Part shown: in pieces, positions 43,831 through 52,137 of the stretch
Layout of the letters: every line of letters begins with the position of its first letter
Position numbering within the stretch: the stretch's first letter is position 1
Assembly (NCBI GenBank): GCA_900766825.1
Contig: CAAFWU010000077.1
Coordinates: forward strand, 1-52,137
Source: Bacteroidales bacterium
Lineage (GTDB): Bacteria > Bacteroidota > Bacteroidia > Bacteroidales > Marinilabiliaceae
DNA length: 52,137 bases
Direction of reading: 5' to 3'
Made by a program: the position numbers and the translations under genes
The notes under the pieces: generated by a model
Seen by the model: only the letters and a program-made list of their open reading frames with translations
Database searches by the model: none
What the model was told of the DNA's origin: nothing

Positions 43831-45282
43831 ATGTACCCAAGCGCAGCGCAGATAGGCAAGAAGTTAAATCAACTTATCCCATGCGACCAAACCGTTTTGG
43901 CCGCAGTGAGTGGCGGAGCCGACAGTGTGGCTCTGCTGCACATGCTCCACACAGCGGGCTATGCGTGCGTGGTGGCTCACTGCAATTTTCATCTGCGAGG
44001 CAACGAGTCCAACCGCGATGAAGATTTTGTTCGCAACCTATGTCAGACTTGGGGCATCAGCCTACTGGTCAAAGACTTGTCTCAGACACAGAGCTACGCC
44101 CAGACCAATGGACTATCCATTGAGATGGCAGCCCGCGAGCTCCGCTACAATTGGTTTGCCGACCTGCTGACGCATGGCACCCCCGAGGGTCAACCCCTTC
44201 ACTGTCTGGCTCTTGCCCACCATGCCGACGACGACGCCGAGACCTTTCTGCTCAACCTAACGCGCGGCACGGGCTTGCGAGGCCTCACGGGCATGAAGGA
44301 TGAGCACCACCGCATGGTGCGTCCGCTGCTGGACCTGTCGCGAGCCGACATCGAGGCCTACTGCCAACACCATGGTCTCAGTTACGTGACCGACAGCACC
44401 AACCTGACCGATGACTACACTCGCAACCGCTTGCGCCACCGCGTCATACCTGAACTCAAGAGCATCAACCCATCCTTCTTGCGCACCATGCGGGCCAACG
44501 AACGACGTCTGGCTGGGGTCTATGCCGTGTTTATGGAGCAATATGAAACTCTTATGCGCCAGCGTGTTACTTCCATTCCCAACACCGATCCCACAAAAGA
44601 GAGTTTCGCTTTGGCCATGCCCTTGCTAACCCAACAGGCGGCCACAGAGCCCTTTCTTCACGAGATGCTCAGCCCTAGAGGCTTTAGCTCGGCCGACATT
44701 GAAAACATTGCCCGATGCATTGCTCGCCAACGATGGGGGCGCATATTCCTCTCGCCCAACGGCCGCGTGGTGGTGGACAGAGCCAACCTTATTGTGGAGT
44801 ACCGCGAGGGCTGCACAAAGAACGAGGGCAACCCTATGAACAGCGAGAGCCCCAAAGGAAAGGTCATCGGCCAAACAGCATCCGCCCACGCCATTAAAAT
44901 TGAACGCAAAGAAATAACTGAGTGCCAAGCATTGGAAATGGCGGACCCCATTGGTCTAAGGCTGAGCCTTATAGAGGTGGACGAGAGCTATAGGCTGTCA
45001 CGTTCCAACGAACGGATGCATTTGGATGCCGACCAACTAACGTTTCCCCTTACGCTCCGCCACTGGAACCATGGCGATGTCTTTTGCCCCATTGGTATGC
45101 GTGGTCAGAAAAAGCTATCGGACTTCTTTGTGGACATCAAACTGAGCATAGCACAAAAGGAGCAGACATGGGTGTTGGAGCAGGCCGATGGCACACTGGC
45201 ATGTGTGGTGGGGCTTCGCCCCGATGACCGAGCCAAAGTCACCACTTCGACAAAACATGTTTTGGAAATAAGAAAACTCTGA
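43831..45282 (+). CDS. tilS: tRNA(Ile)-lysidine synthetase
   Basis: 483 residues. The PP-loop SGGADS at 27-32 binds ATP. HHADDDAETFLLNLTRGTGLRG and TNLTDDYTRNRLRH, both typical of TilS, follow. The enzyme attaches lysine to C34 of tRNA-Ile(CAU) so that it reads AUA. The C-terminal domain (PIGMRGQKKLSDFFVD) binds tRNA. Full length. It heads a plus-strand group with the unrecognised gene at 45302 (19 bases downstream) and pepT. Confidence 0.96.
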   Translation: MYPSAAQIGKKLNQLIPCDQTVLAAVSGGADSVALLHMLHTAGYACVVAHCNFHLRGNESNRDEDFVRNLCQTWGISLLVKDLSQTQSYAQTNGLSIEMAARELRYNWFADLLTHGTPEGQPLHCLALAHHADDDAETFLLNLTRGTGLRGLTGMKDEHHRMVRPLLDLSRADIEAYCQHHGLSYVTDSTNLTDDYTRNRLRHRVIPELKSINPSFLRTMRANERRLAGVYAVFMEQYETLMRQRVTSIPNTDPTKESFALAMPLLTQQAATEPFLHEMLSPRGFSSADIENIARCIARQRWGRIFLSPNGRVVVDRANLIVEYREGCTKNEGNPMNSESPKGKVIGQTASAHAIKIERKEITECQALEMADPIGLRLSLIEVDESYRLSRSNERMHLDADQLTFPLTLRHWNHGDVFCPIGMRGQKKLSDFFVDIKLSIAQKEQTWVLEQADGTLACVVGLRPDDRAKVTTSTKHVLEIRKL

Positions 45283-45301
45283 TAATAAAACACATAGCAC
45301 T

Positions 45302-45976
45302 ATGGATAATAGAAGGCGTAACAACATAATTGCAATGGTGGCCCCCAAGGCTGCGTTGCGTCAGCAGGTGGAAAAAGAGACCAACTTCCAGTTCGAGAGC
45401 CTATGCGAACTACTCGAAGGCATGGCAGCCGAATACCGCGAGCTGCTGCCCGAAAATGTTTTGGTCAAGTTCGAGCGCGATGCCAAACACGTGGCCATGT
45501 TCACTCTGGATGCCGATGTGTTGGTCTTTGCTCAGCACACCGATGTTTTCCAGTTCGACCGCGACCACGAGGCCTGGCAAACCAACTACGTCAAGAGTGA
45601 CAAAAATCGCGCGTTTGTGGGCGTGGTAAATGTCTATAACTTCCTAAGCGACTCATTTAAATACGACCGCGACGAGGATGTGGGCTACCTTGTTGCCCGC
45701 CTTTTTGTAAATGCCGAGGGCGCTTTTTTTGTTGAGGGCAAACGTCAGCGCGGCGTTGGCGTAGAGCACTTTGGAGGTCAGAAGTTAGACGTGGACAATT
45801 GGCGCCGCTTTGTGGAGACAGCCATTAAATATGTGGCCGAATTCGACCTGCTGGTGCCACCCTACGATGCCGTAAAACTCACCGACTTGGCCCACCTGAA
45901 GCAAGCTATCTTGACCTCGAAGACCAAGACCGCCAAACGCATGGGCTTCTCGTTCAACAGCGATGATGTAAAATAG
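45302..45976 (+). CDS. Unrecognised conserved-looking cytosolic protein
   Basis: 224 residues with no signal peptide or membrane segment. It mixes helical and beta regions (NVLVKFERDAKHVAMFTLDA, LVFAQHTDVFQFDRDHEAW region) and ends in a basic C-terminal stretch. I do not recognise the family. It begins 19 bases after tilS and ends 62 bases before pepT, so it is probably co-transcribed with tilS. No catalytic motif is apparent. Confidence 0.8.
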   Translation: MDNRRRNNIIAMVAPKAALRQQVEKETNFQFESLCELLEGMAAEYRELLPENVLVKFERDAKHVAMFTLDADVLVFAQHTDVFQFDRDHEAWQTNYVKSDKNRAFVGVVNVYNFLSDSFKYDRDEDVGYLVARLFVNAEGAFFVEGKRQRGVGVEHFGGQKLDVDNWRRFVETAIKYVAEFDLLVPPYDAVKLTDLAHLKQAILTSKTKTAKRMGFSFNSDDVK

Positions 45977-46038
45977 AACACATCACACCCAAGTAAACAT
46001 CAATAAATCAAGCACAAAGAGCATACACACCCAAAACA

Positions 46039-47274
46039 ATGGATATAGTAGAACGTTTCTTGACCTACGCCCAAATAAACACCCAAAGCGACGAGAACAG
46101 CACCACCGTGCCCTCCACCGACCGACAAAAGGAGTTTGCCAAGCTGATGGCACAGCACCTACAAGACATTGGTTTGCAAGATATTGAGATAACATCGGGT
46201 TGCAACGTATTGGCCACTTTGCCATCCAACATGCCAGCCGATGCCAACCACACGGTGCCAACCGTAGGTTTCATTGCCCACATGGACACCAGCCCAGACT
46301 TCTCGGGCTGTGGCGTCAAGCCTCGCATCATTGCCAACTACGACGGCACCGACATCACCCTCAACACCGCCGAGGGCATTGTGATGCGCACAACGGAGTT
46401 TCCCGAACTGCTGCGCTACGTTGGTCAGGACATCATTGTGACCGATGGCACCACACTGCTCGGCGCCGACGACAAGGCTGGTATTGTGGCCATAATGAAT
46501 GCCATGGAGACCCTGCTGACCCATCCAGAACGGCAGCACGGAACCATACGCATCTGCTTCACCCCCGACGAGGAGATTGGCTGCGGAGCCGACCACTTTG
46601 AAGTTGAGCGCTTTGCGGCCGACTTTGCCTACACCATAGATGGCGGGGCCATTGGCGAATTGGAGTACGAAACATTCAATGCCGCTGGAGCCACCGTGAC
46701 CATCACGGGACGCAATGTGCACCCTGGGTCGGCCTATCACAAGATGCAAAACTCTATGCTGGTGGCCAACGAATTCATTGATATGCTACCCCAAAATGAG
46801 ATACCTCAGGAGACGCAGGGTTACGACGGTTTCTATCACCTGACCAACATGGAAGGCACTGTGGAACAGAGCATGCTCAAATACATAGTCCGCGACTTCG
46901 ACCGCCCCACATTCGAGAAGCGCAAAGCCGAGATGATGCGCGTGGCTGCCGAGCTCAACGCCCGCTACGGCACCGAGGTGGTTAGGGTAGAGATCCACGA
47001 CCAATACTACAACATGCGCGAGAAGATTGAGCCCGTGATGCACATTGTGGACCTGGCAAAACAGGCCATGACGGACTGCGGCATCGAGAGCAAGGTATCC
47101 CCCATTCGAGGCGGCACCGACGGAGCCCGACTCTCCTTTATGGGTCTGCCAACACCCAACATTTTTGCTGGCGGTGAGAATTTCCATGGCAAATATGAGT
47201 TCCTGCCCATACCCAGTCTCAAAGCAGCGGCTGCCGTGGTGGCTCGCATTGCCGAACTGGCAGCTAAGGGGTAG
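46039..47274 (+). CDS. pepT: Tripeptide aminopeptidase (peptidase T)
   Basis: 411 residues, M20 metallopeptidase. Zinc ligands are seen in GFIAHMDTSPD (His81, catalytic Asp83), GADDKAG and FTPDEEIGCGADHF with the catalytic Glu pair. A dimerisation domain lies at about 210-320, and the C-terminal GGTDGARLSFMGLPTPN supplies further ligands. It removes N-terminal residues from tripeptides in the cytosol, allowing peptide nitrogen and carbon use. Full length. Confidence 0.97.
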   Translation: MDIVERFLTYAQINTQSDENSTTVPSTDRQKEFAKLMAQHLQDIGLQDIEITSGCNVLATLPSNMPADANHTVPTVGFIAHMDTSPDFSGCGVKPRIIANYDGTDITLNTAEGIVMRTTEFPELLRYVGQDIIVTDGTTLLGADDKAGIVAIMNAMETLLTHPERQHGTIRICFTPDEEIGCGADHFEVERFAADFAYTIDGGAIGELEYETFNAAGATVTITGRNVHPGSAYHKMQNSMLVANEFIDMLPQNEIPQETQGYDGFYHLTNMEGTVEQSMLKYIVRDFDRPTFEKRKAEMMRVAAELNARYGTEVVRVEIHDQYYNMREKIEPVMHIVDLAKQAMTDCGIESKVSPIRGGTDGARLSFMGLPTPNIFAGGENFHGKYEFLPIPSLKAAAAVVARIAELAAKG

Positions 47275-47408
47275 AGAGGGTTAGACCAATGAGATGGAGA
47301 CATAACAGTGGCAGTGCGTTATGCTAAAAATTCAGAAAAAAGAGGCAAAAAGCAAGACACTAAACGTCATTTAAACTTTCCTACCTATTAATTACCAATA
47401 ATTTGAGA

Positions 47409-47416
47409 TAGATTTG
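47409..47416 (+). promoter_or_regulatory. -7 promoter box of the S1-domain gene
   Basis: TAGATTTG at 47409-47416 is a perfect TAnnTTTG, 21 bases before the ATG at 47438. No TTTG is present at the -33 position. Confidence 0.5.
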
Positions 47417-47437
47417 TGACGAGAAACGACATTACTG

Positions 47438-48295
47438 ATGGAACTAAGCGCAAAAAATAAGGGTCTACAGGTGGGTAGGCACAACAGACTTAGCATTGTC
47501 AAGCTGGTAGATTTTGGCTGCTATCTGGACGGTGGTAAGTATGGCGAGATACTTATGCCCAGCCGATATATGCAAGCAAATCAGCAAGTTGGCGACGAGG
47601 TCGACGTCTTTGTCTACTTTGATTCCGACGATCGCTTAGTGGCCACCACCGAGCAGCCCTTGGCTCAAGTGGGTGAGATTGCCTACCTCACAGTCAAGGA
47701 GGTGTCGGCCCCAGGTGCTTTTCTAGATTGGGGACTGATGAAGGATCTGCTGGTTCCGCGAAGGGAGCAGAGGCAGACCATGGTGGCGGGCAAGAGCTAC
47801 GTGGTCTACGTATTTCAGGACCCAGCCTCGGGACGCATTGCAGCCACACAGAAGTTCGCCCGATATCTTGACAATGTTATGCCCCAATACAAGGTGGGCG
47901 ACAAGGTAAAAGCCATTGTGACCGAACTCACCCAATTGGGCTACAAGGTGGCGGTGGACAATATGTTCACGGGCGTGATATACGAGAGCGATGTCTACCG
48001 TCCTCTGAAGGTGGGCGACACCCTCGAAGCCTACATAAAAAAGGTGCGCGATGACGATAAGTTGGACATATCCCCCACCCCATTGGGCTACGCCAAAGTG
48101 GACAGCTTGACCGACAACATCCTGAGCACCCTTAGGGCCAACGGAGGTCGGATGAGCGTGGGCGACCACTCGGACCCCGAGCAGATTCGCTCCCTCTTTG
48201 GGTGCAGTAAGAAGAGTTTCAAGATGACCATTGGAACCCTTATGCGCCAAGGTCAAATAGAGATAACCCCCAACGGCATTAGCCTTACGAAATAA
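47438..48295 (+). CDS. CvfB-like S1 RNA-binding protein
   Basis: 285 residues. An N-terminal S1-like beta-barrel (GRHNRLSIVKLVDFGCYLDG) and two further S1-type modules (about 70-140 and 145-210, with VGDKVKAIVTELTQLGYKV) precede a C-terminal winged-helix-like region (GGRMSVGDHSDPEQIRSLFG). This is the order of CvfB/YitL proteins, which bind RNA and influence virulence-gene expression in Gram-positives. Role in Bacteroidales is not established. It precedes rlmN by about 60 bases. Confidence 0.9.
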   Translation: MELSAKNKGLQVGRHNRLSIVKLVDFGCYLDGGKYGEILMPSRYMQANQQVGDEVDVFVYFDSDDRLVATTEQPLAQVGEIAYLTVKEVSAPGAFLDWGLMKDLLVPRREQRQTMVAGKSYVVYVFQDPASGRIAATQKFARYLDNVMPQYKVGDKVKAIVTELTQLGYKVAVDNMFTGVIYESDVYRPLKVGDTLEAYIKKVRDDDKLDISPTPLGYAKVDSLTDNILSTLRANGGRMSVGDHSDPEQIRSLFGCSKKSFKMTIGTLMRQGQIEITPNGISLTK

Positions 48296-48355
48296 AAAAA
48301 GCCCCATAGAAAAATAACCGCCCAAGTGGAACAGGAAGAGCAAAAGACAGAGCAA

Positions 48356-49396
48356 ATGACGGAGAAGAAGAGCCATTTGTTTGGCATGACATTGACCGAA
48401 CTGAGCGCAGTGGCCCAGCAGATGGGCATGCCCCGTTTTGCAGCCAAGCAAATGAGCGATTGGCTCTATAAGAAAAACGTGAGCGACATTGCAGGCATGA
48501 GCAATCTCTCGATCAAAGCACGCACAGCCTTGGCCGAGCACTACGACATTGGTCGCACCGAGCCTTTGGCCACGGTAACGTCGGCCGATGGCACCCGCAA
48601 GTTCCTCTTCGACTACGAGGGTCATGCGGTGGAGACGGCCTACATACCCGATGGTCACGATGATCGCAACACACTCTGCGTCTCGTCGCAGTTTGGCTGC
48701 AAGATGCATTGCCTCTTCTGCATGACGGGTCGCCAGGGCTTTGGGGGCAACCTGACCGCAGGGCAGATTCTGAACCAGATGGCCTCGGCCCCAGACTGGG
48801 AGGAGTTGACCAACATGGTCTTCATGGGCATGGGCGAACCCATGGACAACATCGACGAGGTGCTCAAAGCCCTGAGCATACTCACCGAACCTTGGGGCTA
48901 CGCTTGGAGCCCCCGACGCATAACCGTCTCCACCATTGGCATGCCCAAACCCCTAAAGCGTTTTCTGGACGAGAGCCAAGCTCACTTGGCCATAAGCCTC
49001 CACGCCCCCACGGCTCAGAAACGCGAGGAACTTATGCCCGCCCAAAAGGGTTTCCCCATTGCTGAAGTCATTGAGTTGCTGAGGCAATATGACTGGAGTG
49101 GTCAGCGCAGACTGACGTTTGAATACACCATTTTCGAGGGCGTTAACGACACGGCGGCCGATGCTGCCGAGCTGGTTCGTCTGCTCTCGCCCTTGCGCTG
49201 CCGCGTGAACCTCATTGCCTTCAATCCCATACCCGACACCCCACTGCGCGGAGCCAAACAGAAGAAGATGGAGTGGTTCCGTGACCAACTGAATGCCAAG
49301 GGTCTGACAGCCACCATACGCCTCTCGAAGGGTCAGGACATTGCAGCAGCCTGCGGTTTGCTCAGCACACAAAACAAGCAAAAGCAAGGGGAGTAG
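48356..49396 (+). CDS. rlmN: 23S rRNA/tRNA adenine C2-methyltransferase (radical SAM)
   Basis: 346 residues from the ATG at 48356 (MTEKKSHLFGMTLTEL), which matches the family N-terminus; a GTG at 48326 would add ten residues. The radical-SAM cluster is C115-xxx-C119-xx-C122 (CKMHCLFC). GMGEP and the late AAACGLL with Cys333, the methyl-carrying cysteine, are present. The enzyme methylates A2503 of 23S rRNA and A37 of some tRNAs, supporting translational accuracy. Full length. Confidence 0.96.
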   Translation: MTEKKSHLFGMTLTELSAVAQQMGMPRFAAKQMSDWLYKKNVSDIAGMSNLSIKARTALAEHYDIGRTEPLATVTSADGTRKFLFDYEGHAVETAYIPDGHDDRNTLCVSSQFGCKMHCLFCMTGRQGFGGNLTAGQILNQMASAPDWEELTNMVFMGMGEPMDNIDEVLKALSILTEPWGYAWSPRRITVSTIGMPKPLKRFLDESQAHLAISLHAPTAQKREELMPAQKGFPIAEVIELLRQYDWSGQRRLTFEYTIFEGVNDTAADAAELVRLLSPLRCRVNLIAFNPIPDTPLRGAKQKKMEWFRDQLNAKGLTATIRLSKGQDIAAACGLLSTQNKQKQGE

Positions 49397-49463
49397 AGGG
49401 TTATCCACCGCCCCACCCCATTAGCAAAGAACAGAACAGTAGACAAAAAGCAAACAGATAAAT

Positions 49464-50315
49464 ATGTTGACAAGCAGAGCCCCGTTGTTTGTGAGAAACA
49501 CTTTAGTTGTGTCAGTGTGCACACTGATGATGGTGCTTACAGCCACCTCCTGCACTCAGAGCCGCCATGGTCAGGCACAGGAGCTATACGACCGCGCCAT
49601 ACAGGCCTTTGCCGACAAGCGCATGGGTCAGGCTAAGTTCTTGACCGACAGCATACATAAGCACTATGCCGATGTGGTGGACATATACAGTCAGTCCCGC
49701 GAACTGCGCCAACGTATTGTGGCCTACGAGGGCGAGCGCACCTTGGCCTACTTGGACAGTATGCTAAGTGTTAGGCAAACGGAGCAGAAGAGACTCATGG
49801 AACTTGTGGTGATTGACGATGCTCAGGCCACGGTGCCAGTGTACGTGGCCAAGACCCAACAGACACGCCGAGCCTACAACCGCAGCCATCTGAGGGCCAC
49901 AGTGGATGCCAATGGAAACTTCAGCATATCGAGCAACTACACGGGCGAGCGCCATATACATCACAATAGTGTTACAGTTAGCAGCAACAACGAGGATTTT
50001 GTGCGAACAGCAGAGGTGACCGACGAAGCTTTTGTGCATGAGTTCGACGACGACGAGCAGGTGTGGGAAACCGTGAAGTACACAGGTCAGGAGGCTGCCA
50101 CATTGGCCACATTTATATGTCAAAACAAGGATAATTACTTACGAGCAGACTACAAAGGACCTCGCGCCCACTACATTTTGCTAATGACCGATGTGGACAA
50201 ACAGGCAGTGCACGATGTGTGGATGCTTTCTCGCTCGCTCCGCGAGACAATAAAGATTCGTGGTATGATACGCGCAACACGGAGGGATATGAAACGGAAT
50301 GGTGTGGACAAATAA
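49464..50315 (+). CDS. Unrecognised lipoprotein with coiled-coil N-terminus
   Basis: 283 residues. The signal segment ends in a lipobox at Cys30 (TATSC). Residues about 35-120 are helical and charged, followed by a beta-rich part (YTGERHIHHNSVTVSSNN) and a basic helical C-terminus. I do not recognise the family. The gene ends the plus-strand group 67 bases after rlmN, and the DNA changes to AT-rich composition straight after it. Confidence 0.8.
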   Translation: MLTSRAPLFVRNTLVVSVCTLMMVLTATSCTQSRHGQAQELYDRAIQAFADKRMGQAKFLTDSIHKHYADVVDIYSQSRELRQRIVAYEGERTLAYLDSMLSVRQTEQKRLMELVVIDDAQATVPVYVAKTQQTRRAYNRSHLRATVDANGNFSISSNYTGERHIHHNSVTVSSNNEDFVRTAEVTDEAFVHEFDDDEQVWETVKYTGQEAATLATFICQNKDNYLRADYKGPRAHYILLMTDVDKQAVHDVWMLSRSLRETIKIRGMIRATRRDMKRNGVDK

Positions 50316-50834
50316 GTTTCTATAGATATACTTGTGTTCTGAAGCGTTTATTTTTTTACCAAGGGACTCTGTAGTAATATATGCCTATCGTTCAGTAAAT
50401 AGTCATCATTAAAATATTATAGCAACTAACAAATTTACATACAGCCCCTTCTTAAGGCATAATACACTCAGCAATCCAACCATGGTATTTGTATATAACT
50501 ACTAGTCAGCATCTTACATATAAAAAGGCAGAAAAGCGAAGTGGTATATTTGATAATTGAAGAAAAATGATGTGGTTTTAAGTTTTTTACATAAAACAAC
50601 AGTCTAGAGATAGTATTGACAAGTTTACCTTGCAATATAATACCCATATTATTCTTAACTGTCCCTGTCTTATTGGTTGGTAGATTCAATATTTAGCATT
50701 CACAGAAATTGAGCAATCGATTAAAAACGAATATAATGGCTGGACAATTTAGGCACATGGTCACTATACATAGAATCACGGCTACCACAAAGTATGTTAA
50801 TCCCAATTTTTTAGACAAGCTACTTCTTGTTAGA
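50316..50834. other. AT-rich non-coding stretch
   Basis: No gene, clear promoter or terminator is seen. Composition is much more AT-rich than the genes to the left, and all open frames are short. It marks the border between the housekeeping block and the mobile/remnant region. Confidence 0.5.
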
Positions 50835-50889
50835 GAAAGCCCAAAGGCAGTCCCAAGCAAAGATGCTTGAGGCGGTCTTTGGGTTTTAC
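50835..50889 (+). repeat. Long imperfect hairpin (24-bp stem, AAGA loop)
   Basis: Arms 50836-50859 and 50864-50887 or so pair over about 24 positions: 19 Watson-Crick, three G-T and two mismatches. The G-T pairs form only in plus-strand RNA, so a plus-strand transcript would be the more stable form. The loop is four bases. It could be a terminator-like structure or the end of a mobile element. Confidence 0.45.
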
Positions 50890-50913
50890 CTTTCGGTGCT
50901 TCCCTTTTGTTTA

Positions 50914-51180
50914 TCAGATATGCACATCGGGCACAAAGGTGCGGAGGTCGAGGTTTTGGCTTTGGCGGATGCGGACATCGTCGATGTCTCGGACCTCGCC
51001 AGCCTTCATAGCTTGGATTATGACGTTGCCAGCGGCTGGGGCGAAGATGGGACCTGCCGTCACCTCGGTCTGTGAGGCTGTGACGGCTTCTTATCGAGGT
51101 GGTCGGCATAATGCCGAGGAACTTAATTGCGCCCCATTTGACTTGATAAAAATCGTACTATCAAACAACGACCGCCTCAT
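50914..51180 (-). pseudogene. Possible decayed coding remnant
   Basis: On the minus strand a frame from an ATG at 51180 runs to TGA at 50914 with one in-frame TAA at 51091-51093. The last 58 codons (for example AGPIFAPAAGNVIIQAMKAG and RQSQNLDLRTFVPDV) have the high-GC codon use of the resident genes, unlike the flanking DNA. The family is not recognised. A competing frame covers the first part, so the original frame is uncertain. Confidence 0.35.
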
Positions 51181-51268
51181 GGTTCTTACATAAGCTTTCG
51201 GGAAACTTGAAGCTGCGGCATAATTCAAAAATCCACTTGCGAAACTTTAGTAACATAACAAATGCAAG

Positions 51269-51957
51269 TTAAACTTGCTCGTTGCATTTTCGGATCAAAA
51301 CAGCCCTCCAGGCTTCATATGCTGATTTAAAGTCTACGTAAGACACGGAGCAAATCTTGTTTACAATGTCTCTTAATTCTCTACAAACGTGCATTTTAGG
51401 GTTTAATGTGATGTAACGACGCACAATTTGAAGCATGTGAAACTGACACATCTGAACAGGCACGTCTGGTAACATCTTAAACAAACTATGTCTCCCATCC
51501 ACAACAATTCCCTTAATCTTGTAACCTCTAGATGTAATACTATCAAAAGCAGCTTTATAATCAGCATTACACTCATTTTCTGTGAATTGGACATAAAGTG
51601 GACACTTTGTTGTAGTATCTATGGCAACACAAGAACACCAAAGTTGTGCCCCCAGTACGTGACATCTATATTCACGAAGCCACTTCCTGATAGTTTCCAA
51701 TTATTTCCCCACTTCTTATCAACCCTATTGAGGGCTCGTTTGATAGTAGACTCGCTTACTTTGAAACGTGCAGAAAGGTCTGAAATTGTTTGCTTTCCAT
51801 TAAGATAAGCATTAAGTATCTCTTCTTCTGGAAGGGTTTTTCCTGCTCTAAATTGATACCCACACTCAGTGCATTTGTACAACTGAATGCCATTTCTTAC
51901 CCCATTTTTTACAACATGTCCTCCATATTTACATATGGGACATTTCTTTGTGTTCAT
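51269..51957 (-). pseudogene. Frameshifted, truncated IS transposase (IS256-related, zinc-ribbon type)
   Basis: Two overlapping frames make one protein. The first (51957-51619) starts with a zinc ribbon (CPIC and CTEC pairs) and a helix-turn-helix (SDLSARFKVSESTIKRAL). It leads into IDVTYWGHNFGVL, which should continue as VAIDTTTKCPLYVQF in the second frame (51700-51269). The catalytic-region segments GIVVDGRHSLFKMLPDVPVQ and MCQFHMLQIVRRYITLNPK are present. A -1 shift near 51630-51650 joins the frames. About 100 C-terminal residues of the family are absent. It resembles the transposases annotated as IS256 variant, Zn-binding type. Probably inactive. Confidence 0.8.
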
Positions 51958-52137
51958 ATGACATCATGTGGAAGCCTTTTTGTGTATCCTAACACGTTGA
52001 GCTACAATACTTTCTTAAAAACAATAAATCAAAACGGTACAAATTTTGAACAGGCGAAAAACTATAGTTCAAGGCACTCGGCAAAGAGAAAAAACTATGA
52101 CAGGGGCAAAAAGCAGTTTTAAGATTATTTATGAAAA
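51958..52137. other. Window end upstream of the transposase
   Basis: AT-rich sequence upstream of the transposase start. It may include an IS terminal inverted repeat, but the other end is lost to truncation so it cannot be matched. No gene is recognised. Confidence 0.3.

Noticed and set aside
50693..51109. 138-codon minus-strand frame
   Set aside because: Translation is Arg/Pro/His-rich and unnatural; another frame in the same DNA looks more like the original coding sequence.
1..52137. CRISPR array or prophage
   Set aside because: No regularly spaced repeats, cas genes, integrase or phage structural genes were seen.

Overview
The window reads as a chromosomal segment of a member of the order Bacteroidales, at roughly half GC. 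The evidence is a SusD-type glycan-binding lipoprotein, DUF4270 and DUF4924 proteins, LytS/LytTR regulator pairs, and at least ten intergenic matches to the Bacteroidetes sigma-ABfr promoter (TTTG, about 19 bases, TAnnTTTG). Several have both boxes at ideal spacing. Family and genus cannot be fixed from the sequence alone.

Layout. Positions 1-7427 (+) are the distal part of a polysaccharide-utilisation locus: the end of a susD-like gene, a surface lipoprotein with a TIG-like domain, and two family-3 glycoside hydrolases. The second hydrolase has its own promoter. A 335-base gap follows, with a 166-bp inverted-repeat element carrying three hairpins, then a bidirectional terminator. Positions 7763-16100 (-) are a tight run: rpmH, then a PASTA protein, an RluD-type pseudouridine synthase, ddl, pth, an Hsp15-type S4 protein, DUF4924, a lipase-like protein, a PrsW-type protease and an HsdR-N-like nuclease-fold protein. 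Positions 16272-25891 (-) hold a LytS kinase and LytTR regulator, then mltD, an outer-membrane protein, a PIF1-like helicase with a TPR region and a disordered tail, and a large TPR protein. Positions 26102-32674 (-) hold a kelch-like lipoprotein, an outer-membrane porin-like protein, a DUF4270 lipoprotein and a second LytTR/LytS pair. Just ahead of that second kinase lies a probable 185-nt structured RNA ending in a strong terminator.

Positions 33168-43467 are mainly housekeeping genes on the minus strand: guaB, apbE, floA, aspS, leuS and tRNA-Arg(CCG). One plus-strand membrane-anchored coiled-coil gene diverges from apbE and appears to make a leaderless mRNA. Positions 43831-50315 (+) carry tilS, an unrecognised cytosolic protein, pepT, a CvfB-like S1 protein, rlmN and a lipoprotein. 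The last 1.8 kb is AT-rich accessory DNA with a long imperfect hairpin, a decayed coding remnant and a frameshifted, C-terminally truncated IS transposase.

The clearest candidates for something undescribed are the structured RNA or attenuator before the second LytS gene (about 32692-32920), the three-hairpin inverted-repeat element (7431-7596) and the leaderless divergent promoter pair (36024-36082). No complete unknown defence or mobile system is visible.
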